From NCBI RefSeq assembly GCF_003597675.1, contig NZ_CP030828.1, forward strand, positions 62,001-126,000: a stretch of DNA of 64,000 nucleotides, in the 5' to 3' direction. Below, piece after piece: positions 53,954-63,131 of this stretch. This DNA is from Neorhizobium sp. NCHU2750. GTDB taxonomy: Bacteria > Pseudomonadota > Alphaproteobacteria > Rhizobiales > Rhizobiaceae. The notes beneath the pieces are model-generated. The model ran no database searches. It saw nothing but the letters and a program-made list of their open reading frames with translations, and was not told the origin of the DNA. A program made the position numbers and the translations under genes. The stretch's first letter is position 1; each line of letters begins with the position of its first letter.

Positions 53954-56455
53954 ATGGGCGTGGGGCAAAAACTGACTGGCAGGCGCCGTAAGCTGGCTGG
54001 CATGCTGGCATCAACCGCAATTCTTGTCCTGACGGCCAACACTTCATTTGCGCAGCAGGACAGCAAGTCCGCCCGCATCGCAAGCGCTTCTCCCACGACC
54101 TATTCATTTGCGATTGCCGCCAAGCCCCTTTCTGCGGCGATTGCCGATGTCGGGGCGATGAGTGGATGGCGGATCGCCTACGCATTTGCATTGCCCGCCG
54201 GGGCACGCAGCCAGTCCGTCTCCGGCACGATGACGGCTCCTGAAGCGATCAGCCGCATACTTGCCGGAACCGGGCTGAGCTACCGAATTTCGGGAGCGCA
54301 GTCGATCGTACTGGTCGATCCGAAGCAGCCGGCATCCGGCGAAGACGCCGATGGAGCCGGTGCGACATCACTCAAGCCGATCGTTCTGCACGCCGAGTCC
54401 CCCTATCCCAGCGATCCCTATGCCGGGATTGATAACCCTCCCACGAGTGTGGGCTCGAAAACCCCACTCGCCTTCAAGGAGCTTCCTCAGACGGCTGACG
54501 TCGTCACGCAGAAGCAGTTGAAGGAGCAGAATGCGAAGACACTCGACGAGGCCCTTAAAATGGCTCCAGGCGTCACGGTTTTCCAGAGTGATGCCGACCG
54601 CGTACAATATTACAGCCGGGGTTTTCCGATCTCCTCGATGGAGATAGATGGCGTGCCAGTGGTGATGAACCCCAATATGTCCGGCACCGCCAGCACCAAT
54701 GCGCCCAATCTCGCCATGTATGACCGCGTGGAGGTCCTTGATGGCCCTGCCGGCTTATACAGTGGTTTTGGTAACCCTGGCGGCACATTGAATCTGGTTC
54801 GGAAGCGTGCGCCTGATCATTTCCAAGCATCGGCCGAAGCAACAGGCGGTACGCGCGACATGCTGTTCGGCACGGCAGACATCGGCGGGCCGATCAATCC
54901 CGAGGGTACGGTGCGCGGTCGCTTCGTTGCCAGCGGAGGCACCCAGGACCTCAACATGGATGGCCGCTGGCGGCATGATCAATCCTATTACGGGACGCTC
55001 GAGGCCGACCTCACTCCGGATACACTGGCACGTCTCGGCGTCAGCTATTCACGCCGTGATACGAACGAAGGATGGGCGAACAAGACACCCGTTTATTCCG
55101 ACGGTACTCCTGTCGCTGGGCCGTCGAGCTATTTCGGCACATCCTGGAACCATGACAGCTACAAGAGCACCGATGTGTTTGCGAGCGTTGAACACACGTT
55201 CGAGAATGACTGGAAACTCTCGCTAAACGCCGATTACGGGCACAATGACGGGAGCATCTATTCGGGGCAATTCTTCACCGCCATCGATCCGACGACAGAC
55301 ACAGGCATATTCGGCACGACCAACAAGCAGATGGTCGAAAATAACGTTAGTTTTGACGCCAATGTCAGCGGTGACTACGACTTTCTGGGACGGCAGTCGC
55401 AGGCGACGTTCGGCGTCAACTACAATCACATGAACAACAAGACGACGACCTATTATGGAAGCGGAACGACCAGTGCGGAACAATTCAACTGGGAGACGGT
55501 GAACGTCTTCGACTTCTATTACCCGCAGCAGACCTTTCTCAAGACGCCCGCGGACACGACCGCCTCGACCACTGTGTCCAGCCAAACTGGCTTATACGCA
55601 AACACAAGGGTGAAGCTTCTTGATCCACTGACATTCGTCGTTGGCGGCCGGTTGTCGTGGTACAAATACGAGGTTACGCCAGATGCGACCTACAATTCGG
55701 TCAATGCTGCCGCGAGCGAAGGCAGCTACGATCGGAAGTTCACGCCCTACGCCGCTCTGATCTACGATATCGATAAGACCTACTCGGTCTATACGAGCTA
55801 CACATCCATCTTCCAGCCGCAATATTACCAGGAAAAGTCAGGCGATCTCGTCAAACCGATCGAGGGCAACCAGTATGAGGTCGGCCTGAAGGGGACCTAT
55901 CTCGACGGCAAGGTGAACACCTCGATCGCTCTCTTCCGCATTGATCAGAGTAACCGCTCGATGCTTGACCCCTCTGATGCCAGCAGCACCTACTATATCG
56001 GAACCGGCAAGGCCCGAACCCAGGGCATCGATCTTCGGGTCTCCGGGGAAATCGCGGACGGCTGGACATTGCAAGCCGGCTATACCTATAATAACAGCAA
56101 GTATCTGGACACGACCAGCCTCGACTCCACCGCGTCGGGCTTTACCCAGATTGCGCCACGGCATTTGTTCAAGCTCTGGACAAACTATCAATTGCCGGGT
56201 CAGCTCAATCAGTGGGAAATTGGTGCTGGCGTGAATGCTGTCAGCGAACTCTACTATGGATCTGGTACGTCCAAGATTGTCCAGAAACCTTATGCGACAG
56301 CGGACGCCCGCATCGCATATCATTTCAATGACAAGACCACCCTGGCGTTGAACGTCAGCAATCTGTTCGACAAGGTCTATTATCAGCCGATCTTGAACGG
56401 CGTCGTCTATGGCGATCGTCGCAGAGCGATGCTGACGCTGAGCGCGAAGTTCTAG
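53954..56455 (+). CDS. TonB-dependent siderophore receptor with STN signalling domain (FecA/FpvA type)
   Basis: Outer-membrane transducer-receptor of 833 residues. Signal peptide to about residue 33 (TANTSFAQQ); STN domain about 50-125 (SFAIAAKPLSAAIADVGAMS, AISRILAGTGLSYRI); TonB box near KPIVLHAE; plug with MYDRVEVLDGPAGLYSGFGN; barrel ending RRAMLTLSAKF. The STN domain signals to the FecR/FecI pair just upstream. The barrel style (siderophore receptor family, PGGTLNLVRKR) points to a hydroxamate or similar siderophore. Confidence 0.92.
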   Translation: MGVGQKLTGRRRKLAGMLASTAILVLTANTSFAQQDSKSARIASASPTTYSFAIAAKPLSAAIADVGAMSGWRIAYAFALPAGARSQSVSGTMTAPEAISRILAGTGLSYRISGAQSIVLVDPKQPASGEDADGAGATSLKPIVLHAESPYPSDPYAGIDNPPTSVGSKTPLAFKELPQTADVVTQKQLKEQNAKTLDEALKMAPGVTVFQSDADRVQYYSRGFPISSMEIDGVPVVMNPNMSGTASTNAPNLAMYDRVEVLDGPAGLYSGFGNPGGTLNLVRKRAPDHFQASAEATGGTRDMLFGTADIGGPINPEGTVRGRFVASGGTQDLNMDGRWRHDQSYYGTLEADLTPDTLARLGVSYSRRDTNEGWANKTPVYSDGTPVAGPSSYFGTSWNHDSYKSTDVFASVEHTFENDWKLSLNADYGHNDGSIYSGQFFTAIDPTTDTGIFGTTNKQMVENNVSFDANVSGDYDFLGRQSQATFGVNYNHMNNKTTTYYGSGTTSAEQFNWETVNVFDFYYPQQTFLKTPADTTASTTVSSQTGLYANTRVKLLDPLTFVVGGRLSWYKYEVTPDATYNSVNAAASEGSYDRKFTPYAALIYDIDKTYSVYTSYTSIFQPQYYQEKSGDLVKPIEGNQYEVGLKGTYLDGKVNTSIALFRIDQSNRSMLDPSDASSTYYIGTGKARTQGIDLRVSGEIADGWTLQAGYTYNNSKYLDTTSLDSTASGFTQIAPRHLFKLWTNYQLPGQLNQWEIGAGVNAVSELYYGSGTSKIVQKPYATADARIAYHFNDKTTLALNVSNLFDKVYYQPILNGVVYGDRRRAMLTLSAKF

Positions 56456-56461
56456 CCGGCC

Positions 56462-57400
56462 ATGGCGTCCGTGCGGAAATCCCAAGGTCTGCGGGCCGAG
56501 GTCGTGACAACAGGCAAGCTCGGGAGGCGAGGTTTCCTCTCCGGCATGCTTTGTCTGGCCGCATCTGACGCCTTCCCGCAAGCGAAAACGCCACCGAGCC
56601 GCGTCGCAACGCCCGACCGTGCTGCGACGCAGACGGTGCTTTCACTTGGCGTTCTCCCGGCGGTCACAGTCGCTCCCCAGTTTTACCGCGGCATGGGAAG
56701 TACGCCGCAGCTACCTTCCGGCATTCCCAGTTGTGGTGATCCGACGGAACCAAATCTGGAAGTGCTCCAGCGTTATGGCGTCGATCTTGTTGTAACCGGA
56801 ACGATTGCGGCTGACGTGCAGGCTGTATTGCGACGGGTAGCGCCGGTTTTCCCGCTGGAGATCTATACTGGACAGGTCGCTGTTCTGGATCGGGCCAAGT
56901 CCGAGACTGCCCGGCTTGCCGATTTCTTACGCCTCTCCGCTCAGGGTAGGGCCGCTATCGACGCCGTCGACGATATTCTCACCACAGAGGCGGCCCGGAT
57001 AGCAGGGCTCACTTGGCGGCCAATGTTTCTGGTGGGTCTGTCTCCTGATGGGCGCAACATGACCGTCTACGGGCGCAATAGCATCATGTACGATGTCATG
57101 GATCATCTGGGCCTCGAAAATGCCTGGACCGGACCGACCAATGCGTTCGGTTTCGCCAGCGCAGGCATCGAAGAGCTTGCTGGCCGGCCCGATGCAGAAC
57201 TCCTGCACATCGAGTATGGCAGGATGACGGACGCGGCTCTCGCCAAGCTCGCAAGCAGCCCGTTATGGAATAGCCTGCCCATGGTGCGGGCGGGCCGTGT
57301 CTTCCGCATCCCACGTTTCGAAGTGTTCGGCGCACTGCCTGCGGCCCCGCAATTTGCCCGTCTTCTGACCGACACGCTGCTTGAGGCGTCGCGCACATGA
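56462..57400 (+). CDS. Iron-siderophore ABC transporter binding protein (FhuD-like)
   Basis: Protein of 312 residues with a twin-arginine type N-terminus (GRRGFLSGMLCLAASDAF, about residues 22-39). Type III periplasmic binding fold: TVLSLGVLPAVTVAPQFYRG, YGVDLVVTGTIAADVQAVLR, and the C-terminal FRIPRFEVFGALPAAPQFAR resembling FhuD. It starts 6 bp after the receptor and overlaps the permease by four bases. It delivers the siderophore to the FhuB-type permease. Confidence 0.88.
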   Translation: MASVRKSQGLRAEVVTTGKLGRRGFLSGMLCLAASDAFPQAKTPPSRVATPDRAATQTVLSLGVLPAVTVAPQFYRGMGSTPQLPSGIPSCGDPTEPNLEVLQRYGVDLVVTGTIAADVQAVLRRVAPVFPLEIYTGQVAVLDRAKSETARLADFLRLSAQGRAAIDAVDDILTTEAARIAGLTWRPMFLVGLSPDGRNMTVYGRNSIMYDVMDHLGLENAWTGPTNAFGFASAGIEELAGRPDAELLHIEYGRMTDAALAKLASSPLWNSLPMVRAGRVFRIPRFEVFGALPAAPQFARLLTDTLLEASRT

Positions 57401-59385
57401 TACGATCGCCGTTCAAGCCAGAATCGCGCAGTTTGGGTCCGATGCGACTATCGGTGGTGCTGGGGACACTAGCCCTGTTACTCAGTGCCTTCTACCTGTC
57501 GCACATATTGCCACTGCAGCATGTCGGTGATGCATTGTTCGCGCCCGATCCGGCCGATACGGCGGCGCTTGTCTTTCACTTCTCCTGGCTTCCTCGGTTA
57601 TGCATGGCTCTTATTTGTGGGGCAGGCCTTTCGGTAGCCGGCGCGACGTTCCAGCAGGTCCTGCGCAATCCGATTGCTGAACCCACGACGCTTGGTGTCA
57701 GTGCGGGAGCGCAACTGGCCCTGACAGTCGCAACTCTTTTTGCGCCTTCGCTACTGGTCGGGGGAACAGAGTGGGTGGCACTCGGCGGCGCATCGATTAC
57801 CATCGCGCTGATCGCCTTGCTTGCCTGGCGAATGACCATATCCCCGACGGTCCTCATCGTTGGTGGACTGATGGTGACGCTGTACGCCGGTACGCTCAAC
57901 GCCTTGCTGTCGCTCCTCTATTCCGATGATCTTGGCAGTGTTGCGATCTGGAGCACGGGCTCCCTGAACCAGAACGACTGGAAGGCGGTCGACTACCTCC
58001 TGCCTCGCATCTCGACTTGCGTCGGTGTTCTTCTCGCACTGATGCGCCCGCTGTCCATCGCCGGACTGGACGATGCACACGCCCGAAGCCTCGGCTTACC
58101 CATGGGGACGATCCGCCTTCTGTCGATGATCTCGGCTATGGCGCTCTCAGCGTTTGTTGTCAGTAGTGTCGGCGTCATCGGGTTCATCGGCCTGGTTGCG
58201 CCGGCACTTGCGCGTCTGTCGGGAGCCCGGCGGTTTGCAAGTCAGTTCATCTGGTCTGCGATCATCGGAGCGCTACTGCTTTGGACCACCGACCAGCTTG
58301 CACAGATTGCGTCGACAACGGGCTGGCGCGTTGCCACAGGCACGGCGACAGCTGTTCTTGGGGCACCGATACTTCTTTTGCTCCTGACGCGCGTGAAGTC
58401 CTCTGAAGCACAGGTGAAAAGCGAAGTACAGCGCCGGTCAGGGCGGCCGCTTCTCGCGCTCGGTATCGTATCGCTGGTCTTGTTTGCCGCTACCTTTCCC
58501 GCGGTCGATCTCGCTCAAGGGCCGGACGGCTGGGCATTCGAGAGCATCGGTGCGGCAACAATGTTTCTTCCCCTTCGTTTGCCGCATGTTGTCGCTGCGC
58601 TAAGCGCCGGAGCGATGCTGGCGGTCGCCGGGGGGCTGATGCAGAGATTAATCGGCAACCCAATGGCAAGTCCCGAGATTTTGGGAATTTCGTCCGGTGC
58701 GGCCGCTGCCGCATTGCTGTCTCTCTTTATTGTCCCCGTGGATTCGAGCTCGATGATGATTGCAGCTGGTCTTGGCGCGCTGCTGACGCTTATCGCCATC
58801 CTGGCGATCGGATACCGTAACGGCCTTCCACCCCAACGCTTTTTGTTGGTCGGGATTGCCCTCAATGCCGGTGTGGGCGCCTTTTCGTCGCTTCTTATCG
58901 CCAGCAACGATCCGCGCCTGCGGCCTGCAATGTCATTTCTGGCCGGCTCGACCTATGCTGTCGACGGCGCTCGCGCCTTCATGGCTGCGGGCATTCTGGT
59001 AAGCATACTGCTAGCACTGGCGGCTGCAGTGAGGTGGTTGAATGCCCTTCCGCTCGGCAAAGGCGCAATGCAGTCGATCGGGATGAACGTGTTCCGTGTC
59101 AGAGCTGCAATCGTTATCTTCAGCGCGGTTTTAACGGGAGCGGCGACCGTCATCGTCGGCCCGCTGAGCTTCGTCGGGCTGATGGCGCCGCATCTCACAA
59201 GACTTATGGGCCTGCAGCGGCCCACTGACTACCTTATAGGCTCGGCGATCCTCGGCGCGCTCATCATGCTGGTCGCCGATTGGCTCGGGCGCAACATCCT
59301 TTTTCCATCACAGGTCCCCGCCGGCCTCTTAGCGGCCTTCGTGGGTGGCCCCTATTTTCTCTGGCTTGTCAGGCGAAAAGCCTGA
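57397..59385 (+). CDS. Fused iron-siderophore permease (FhuB-like)
   Basis: Double-length FecCD-family permease of 662 residues, the size of FhuB. Each half repeats the family pattern: first VAGATFQQVLRNPIAEPTTL, GFIGLVAPALARLSG; second AVAGGLMQRLIGNPMASPEI, GLMAPHLTRLMGLQRP, with NILFPSQVPAGLLAAFVGGP at the end. About twenty membrane segments. No ATP-binding (fhuC) gene follows; the next genes are on the other strand. ATP must come from an ATPase encoded elsewhere. Confidence 0.92.
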   Translation: MIRSPFKPESRSLGPMRLSVVLGTLALLLSAFYLSHILPLQHVGDALFAPDPADTAALVFHFSWLPRLCMALICGAGLSVAGATFQQVLRNPIAEPTTLGVSAGAQLALTVATLFAPSLLVGGTEWVALGGASITIALIALLAWRMTISPTVLIVGGLMVTLYAGTLNALLSLLYSDDLGSVAIWSTGSLNQNDWKAVDYLLPRISTCVGVLLALMRPLSIAGLDDAHARSLGLPMGTIRLLSMISAMALSAFVVSSVGVIGFIGLVAPALARLSGARRFASQFIWSAIIGALLLWTTDQLAQIASTTGWRVATGTATAVLGAPILLLLLTRVKSSEAQVKSEVQRRSGRPLLALGIVSLVLFAATFPAVDLAQGPDGWAFESIGAATMFLPLRLPHVVAALSAGAMLAVAGGLMQRLIGNPMASPEILGISSGAAAAALLSLFIVPVDSSSMMIAAGLGALLTLIAILAIGYRNGLPPQRFLLVGIALNAGVGAFSSLLIASNDPRLRPAMSFLAGSTYAVDGARAFMAAGILVSILLALAAAVRWLNALPLGKGAMQSIGMNVFRVRAAIVIFSAVLTGAATVIVGPLSFVGLMAPHLTRLMGLQRPTDYLIGSAILGALIMLVADWLGRNILFPSQVPAGLLAAFVGGPYFLWLVRRKA

Positions 59386-59475
59386 GATTTCAGTTTGCGA
59401 TTGAGAGAACTTCGGTTCGTATCCCCTTCAAGACCACGTGACCTTGCTTACATCTTAATCCCAGCCCTTTGGCTC

Positions 59476-59787
59476 TCAAAACAGAGCGGACAGGTCGCGC
59501 CGACCGTCCACTACTCGCACGATCTCAACTGCATGGACAGGACCGTCGTCGGAGTCAGGCCTTGTCTCGTAAAGTATGACATAGGGCGCTTCGACCAACA
59601 TCCGGGCGGTACGGAATACCTCCGGGTGACGCTCGCCCAAACGCGGATGCGCGATGAGCATTTCCGCCTTGCTGCGAAAATTGGCAAAGTATCGCTCCGC
59701 GCTGAGAGGCTGTTCCCGACTTATCTCAACGTAAATTTTCTTAATGTCGGCACGCGCCTTCGGCGTCCAGAGAAGCTTAGCGGGCAT
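59476..59787 (-). CDS. parE: RelE/ParE-family toxin
   Basis: Protein of 103 residues: LLWTPKARADIKKIYVEISR at the start, LIAHPRLGERHPEVFRT, APYVILYETRP, VHAVEIVRVVDGRRDLSALF at the end, typical of ParE-like toxins that target gyrase. It overlaps the antitoxin gene by 11 bases, the usual coupling. The pair lies between the siderophore operon and an IS6 element, consistent with accessory DNA. Confidence 0.87.
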   Translation of the reverse strand: MPAKLLWTPKARADIKKIYVEISREQPLSAERYFANFRSKAEMLIAHPRLGERHPEVFRTARMLVEAPYVILYETRPDSDDGPVHAVEIVRVVDGRRDLSALF

Positions 59788-60058
59788 GAGGAGCGGGAGA
59801 CTTTACTTCCTGGCGAGCTTCCTCAAGCACTGCATCAAAATCCACTTCGACGGCAGGTCCGCTCGCTTTGCCTTCTTCCCACATCGCGCGTAGCTTAGCG
59901 ATATCGTCGCGCTTCTGCATCCACTTGGCCGACCAGTCACGCATGGCTTCGCGTACAACTTCGCTCCCACTGGCATACGCGCCGCTATTAACGGCATCGC
60001 GTAACAGCTCTGCGTGTTGCGGGGTCATCGAGACGCTGATTTTTTCAACACTGGGCAT
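59777..60058 (-). CDS. parD: ParD-family antitoxin
   Basis: Protein of 93 residues from the ATG at 60058, which has GGAGG five bases upstream (GTG 60070 lies within that site and is rejected). Ribbon-helix-helix N-terminus (EKISVSMTPQHAELLRDAVN, GAYASGSEVVREAMRDW) and an acidic C-terminal tail that would wrap the toxin. It is the first gene of the pair, and it probably represses the operon through the palindrome just upstream. Confidence 0.9.
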   Translation of the reverse strand: MPSVEKISVSMTPQHAELLRDAVNSGAYASGSEVVREAMRDWSAKWMQKRDDIAKLRAMWEEGKASGPAVEVDFDAVLEEARQEVKSPAPHAR

Positions 60059-60070
60059 AGATGCCTCCAC

Positions 60071-60103
60071 TTTGTTTGGTAGTAATTATTACCACCAAAC
60101 AAA
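60071..60103. promoter_or_regulatory. Candidate ParD operator, near-perfect 33-bp inverted repeat
   Basis: TTTGTTTGGT (60071-60080) and ACCAAACAAA (60094-60103) are outer arms; GTAATTATTAC forms the centre with few mismatches. It lies 12 bp before the antitoxin start, AT-rich, and covers the expected promoter. Confidence 0.65.
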
Positions 60104-60254
60104 CAGCGCGGCAACTTCCCCGTTACAGCGCACGTCTTCCGGCTCGCTTGAGCGTCACTGGGGCAATCCGCCGGATGGAGTCGGAGTAGCAGGTTGTAAG
60201 TTCACATCCGCTCAAGAGCATTACATTCCTCCGCTCTGAAAGGTCCCATAGGCG

Positions 60255-61062
60255 GGAGTTGTCACGTTATCGACCGGTGATCAGACACGCCCGCGGCTCT
60301 CTGAGATCAGGCAGCCGTGCCGGTCACGGCATTCCAATGCGCTGTTGCCCGGACGCGGTGAATGTGGGTGGCCAAGGCGGATCGCTTGTGATGCGGGGTG
60401 ACGAAGAGATTTCGGAGCGCTGAGAAGATCGAGATGAAGCGCTGCAAGCTGCCGGTTGATCGGAAACCCTGCGTTGTGCATTCCCGTTTTCGCAGCGGCA
60501 GATGAGAATCTTCTGCTCGATTGTTGAGACCGTTGTGGGACCTGTGCTCGACAGCCGGCATAACGTCACGCTTGGCCGCGCCATACGAACGGAGCTTTTC
60601 GGTGATGATCCGTTTGGGCGGCATGCCTGCTTTCTTCAGTAGCCTGATTAGCAATCGCTTCGCGGCTTTCGTATCGCGCCGACTTTGAACGATCTCGTCG
60701 AGAACATAGCCGTCCTGGTCAACGGCACGCCAAAGCCAGTGTTTGCGGCCAGCGATGGTAACCACCACCTCGTCCAGATGCCAGACGTCCCGGTGCGACG
60801 GTCGTCGGCGACGGATCTGCTTCGCGTAGGCCGGTCCGAATTTCCGACCCCATCTGCGGGTCGTTTCATACGAGACGCCGCCGCCACGCTCCAGCAGCAA
60901 TTCCTCGACAAGGCGCAGGCTCAGCGGGGTCCGAAAGTACAACCAGACCGCATGGGCAATGACCTGTCTCGGGAAATGGTGACGGTTGTAGCTGATAGCG
61001 GAATTCCTCATCCCACCATCTCTACGCCCCACAAACTGACAGCAGGTTTATGTGACAACGCC
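60255..61062. mobile_element. IS6-family insertion sequence
   Basis: Element of about 808 bp carrying one transposase gene on the minus strand. Terminal inverted repeats GGAGTTGTCACGTTA (60255) and, on the other strand, GGCGTTGTCACATAA (from 61062) match at 12 of 15 positions. Size and structure suit IS6. No 8-bp target duplication is visible (the flanks differ), so it may have arrived through replicon fusion or been involved in a deletion. Ends are set by eye. Confidence 0.75.
60307..61032 (-). CDS. IS6-family transposase
   Basis: DDE transposase of 241 residues (ATG 61011 is an alternative start). FPRQVIAHAVWLYFRTPLSL, then RLVEELLLERGGGVSYETTR is the family N-terminus. Catalytic Asp in WHLDEVVVTI, Asp in AVDQDGYVLD, and Glu in NNRAEDSHLPLRKRE are all present. 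The frame is intact, so the element could still be active. Confidence 0.92.
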   Translation of the reverse strand: MGRRDGGMRNSAISYNRHHFPRQVIAHAVWLYFRTPLSLRLVEELLLERGGGVSYETTRRWGRKFGPAYAKQIRRRRPSHRDVWHLDEVVVTIAGRKHWLWRAVDQDGYVLDEIVQSRRDTKAAKRLLIRLLKKAGMPPKRIITEKLRSYGAAKRDVMPAVEHRSHNGLNNRAEDSHLPLRKRECTTQGFRSTGSLQRFISIFSALRNLFVTPHHKRSALATHIHRVRATAHWNAVTGTAA

Positions 61063-61360
61063 GGCGAGATCGATGTGCGGGCCTTGTCGTCGCCAGCGCC
61101 GAACCGGACGATAAACCTGATTGCGAAGCGCGACCGATTTGCCAATATGCCGGCAGATCTCGCGGCCAGTTGCCGATCCCATCTGAATCGGGAGGTTTTG
61201 ATGGGATTGATGCCACTTGTGCCGTCTGAACTTCTGCCCATCGTCATGTGAATCAGGCTCTTCGCAACAAATGGGGCGAAACCTTTGAGGGAGTTGCTGA
61301 AACTCATCAAGGCCTTCACCTCGTTCGCTTTGTTGTGGAAAGCCAGATCCCGCAAGCAGA
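61063..61360. other. Spacer between IS6 element and ureohydrolase gene
   Basis: Open frames exist on both strands but neither is recognised as a gene. The minus-strand reading contains ALMSFSNSLKGFAPFVAKSL. The stretch may be a remnant linked to the insertion. Confidence 0.35.
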
Positions 61361-62335
61361 TCATGGCGCTGCGAACGGCTGTGCCCCATGCGCATCCTTC
61401 TTGTCGATCAGGCCTAGCAGAAGAGCGATTGTAAGAGCAGCAAGATAGGATGTCGCGCCGGTCTTGACGTCCAGCGGCGGGTTGACTTCAACCAGATCGC
61501 AGCCGACGATGTGGAAGCTGTCGGTAATCACCTCCAGAATAGACCGCATTTCGGCAAACGAGGGGCCGTCCGGTTCAGCGGATACACAGCCAGGCACCAT
61601 TGGTCCATCATACGCATCAATGTCGATGCTCAGATAGACAGAGGCACCTTCTGGAATTTGCGACACGGCCGCAGTCGGCCCGCGTTCGCGCAATTCCGGC
61701 ATGGTGACAATCCGGCTGCCATCCGCTTTGGCCTTGTGAAAATCGGCCGGATTGGTGCGGTAGCTGCGAATGCCGATCTGCGTCAGACCCTTGACGTTCC
61801 GCAACTCGTTGATCTGCCGGAAACCCTGGCCGTTTCCATAACGGAACTCGTCGTCATACTTGCCGTAATCGATGTGGGAATCGAGCTGGATGACGTAGAT
61901 ATCCTCCTCGAAAGCGCGCACGGCCGGAAAACTGACGGCGTGATCACCACCGAGCATGACCGGTATCGCACCACGGCGACGCAGCTTTTTCACCGTGTCG
62001 GTCAGGCCCGCGAAAGTGCGCGACGGACTGCTCGGAACGATGTCGATATCACCGATGTCGACCAGCTTGCCCTGACGGATGACCTCAGTCAGGAAAGATG
62101 TCTCGGTTGCCGGATCGAAAATGCCGTCCGGGCTAAAACGCAGTGAATGCTCGCGGATTGCACGCGGCCCGAAGCGCGAGCCCGGCAGAAAGGGCGAACC
62201 TTCGTCATAGGGAACCCCGAAAACCGCGTATCGGGCATCCAATGCATCGATATCGGCGCAATAATTGCTGCGCAGGAAGGTCGGTATGCCAACATAGCCG
62301 CGGTTGAGACGGCCGTCTTCGCCAAGCATATTCAT
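61361..62335 (-). CDS. Ureohydrolase (agmatinase/guanidinobutyrase-like)
   Basis: Manganese enzyme of 324 residues; GGAG lies six bases before the ATG. Metal-ligand motifs of the arginase superfamily are GGDHAVSFP, QLDSHIDYG and SIDIDAYDG, where family members usually have GGDHS, DAHxD and SxDxDxxDP. It would release urea from a guanidino compound. It ends an operon with an amino acid importer, so a guanidino or arginine-derived compound is probably imported and split. The differences (DSHID for DAHTD, DYDG for DxDP) make the precise substrate open. Confidence 0.85.
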   Translation of the reverse strand: MNMLGEDGRLNRGYVGIPTFLRSNYCADIDALDARYAVFGVPYDEGSPFLPGSRFGPRAIREHSLRFSPDGIFDPATETSFLTEVIRQGKLVDIGDIDIVPSSPSRTFAGLTDTVKKLRRRGAIPVMLGGDHAVSFPAVRAFEEDIYVIQLDSHIDYGKYDDEFRYGNGQGFRQINELRNVKGLTQIGIRSYRTNPADFHKAKADGSRIVTMPELRERGPTAAVSQIPEGASVYLSIDIDAYDGPMVPGCVSAEPDGPSFAEMRSILEVITDSFHIVGCDLVEVNPPLDVKTGATSYLAALTIALLLGLIDKKDAHGAQPFAAP

Positions 62336-62360
62336 GTGATTCTCCAGATGGATACGGGTA

Positions 62361-63131
62361 TCAATGGGCCATCATGCCGAGTAGCGTCTGTAGCTGCTCG
62401 GTCTTCGGCGCGCTCATCACATCCTTGGGCGGTCCCGCCTCAACGATCTTGCCCTTGTCCATGAAGATGAGGTGATTGCCGAAATTGCGGATGAAACCCA
62501 TTTCGTGGGTGACGCAGAGCATCGTCATGCCGTCGGCCACGAGATCCTGCAGAACGGCCAGCACTTCCCGCACCAGTTCCGGATCAAGCGCCGATGTCGG
62601 CTCGTCGAGCAGCATCAGTTCCGGCTTCATCACCAGGGCGCGAGCGATAGAGACGCGCTGCTGCTGACCGCCGGATAGTTCGCTCGGATACGAGCCTGTC
62701 TTGGTGCCGAGGCCAAGCTTGGTCAGCATATCCGCCGCATTCTGGCGTGCCTCGGTCCAGGACCTTCCCTGCACCCTGACGAGCGGCAGCGCGACGTTGT
62801 CGAGCGCCGTCTTGTTGGACCACAGGTTAAACTGTTGGAAGACGAAACCGATACGCGCCCTGAGTTTCGTCAGTTCCCGTTCGGATTGGTAGCGCCAACG
62901 GCCCTCCGTTTGCGGCACGCGACCGATGAATTCGCCACGCAAGTTGACCGACCCGTCGTCGATCTTCTCAAGGCCGTTGATGCAGCGCAGAAGCGAGCTC
63001 TTACCACAACCGCTCCTGCCGATGATACCGACGACATCTCCGGGCCGGATATCCAGACTGACACCGTTCAGTACGCGGGTCGGCCCATAGGATTTGATCA
63101 AATTGTCGATTGTCAGGATCGGGGCTCTCAT
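62361..63131 (-). CDS. Amino acid ABC transporter ATP-binding protein
   Basis: PAAT-family ATPase of 256 residues: Walker A GRSGCGKSSLLRC, Q-loop FVFQQFNLWSNKT, signature [15 protein letters not shown], Walker [15 protein letters not shown], switch His in CVTHEMGF. It is 25 bp upstream of the ureohydrolase gene and overlaps the permease by four bases. Confidence 0.92.
   Translation of the reverse strand: MRAPILTIDNLIKSYGPTRVLNGVSLDIRPGDVVGIIGRSGCGKSSLLRCINGLEKIDDGSVNLRGEFIGRVPQTEGRWRYQSERELTKLRARIGFVFQQFNLWSNKTALDNVALPLVRVQGRSWTEARQNAADMLTKLGLGTKTGSYPSELSGGQQQRVSIARALVMKPELMLLDEPTSALDPELVREVLAVLQDLVADGMTMLCVTHEMGFIRNFGNHLIFMDKGKIVEAGPPKDVMSAPKTEQLQTLLGMMAH

Noticed and set aside
60685..61251. 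188-residue plus-strand frame over the IS6 element
   Set aside because: Antisense to an intact DDE transposase and extends past the element end.
61008..61364. Open frames on both strands downstream of the ureohydrolase
   Set aside because: They cross the IS6 right end, have no recognisable family and no ribosome-binding site.
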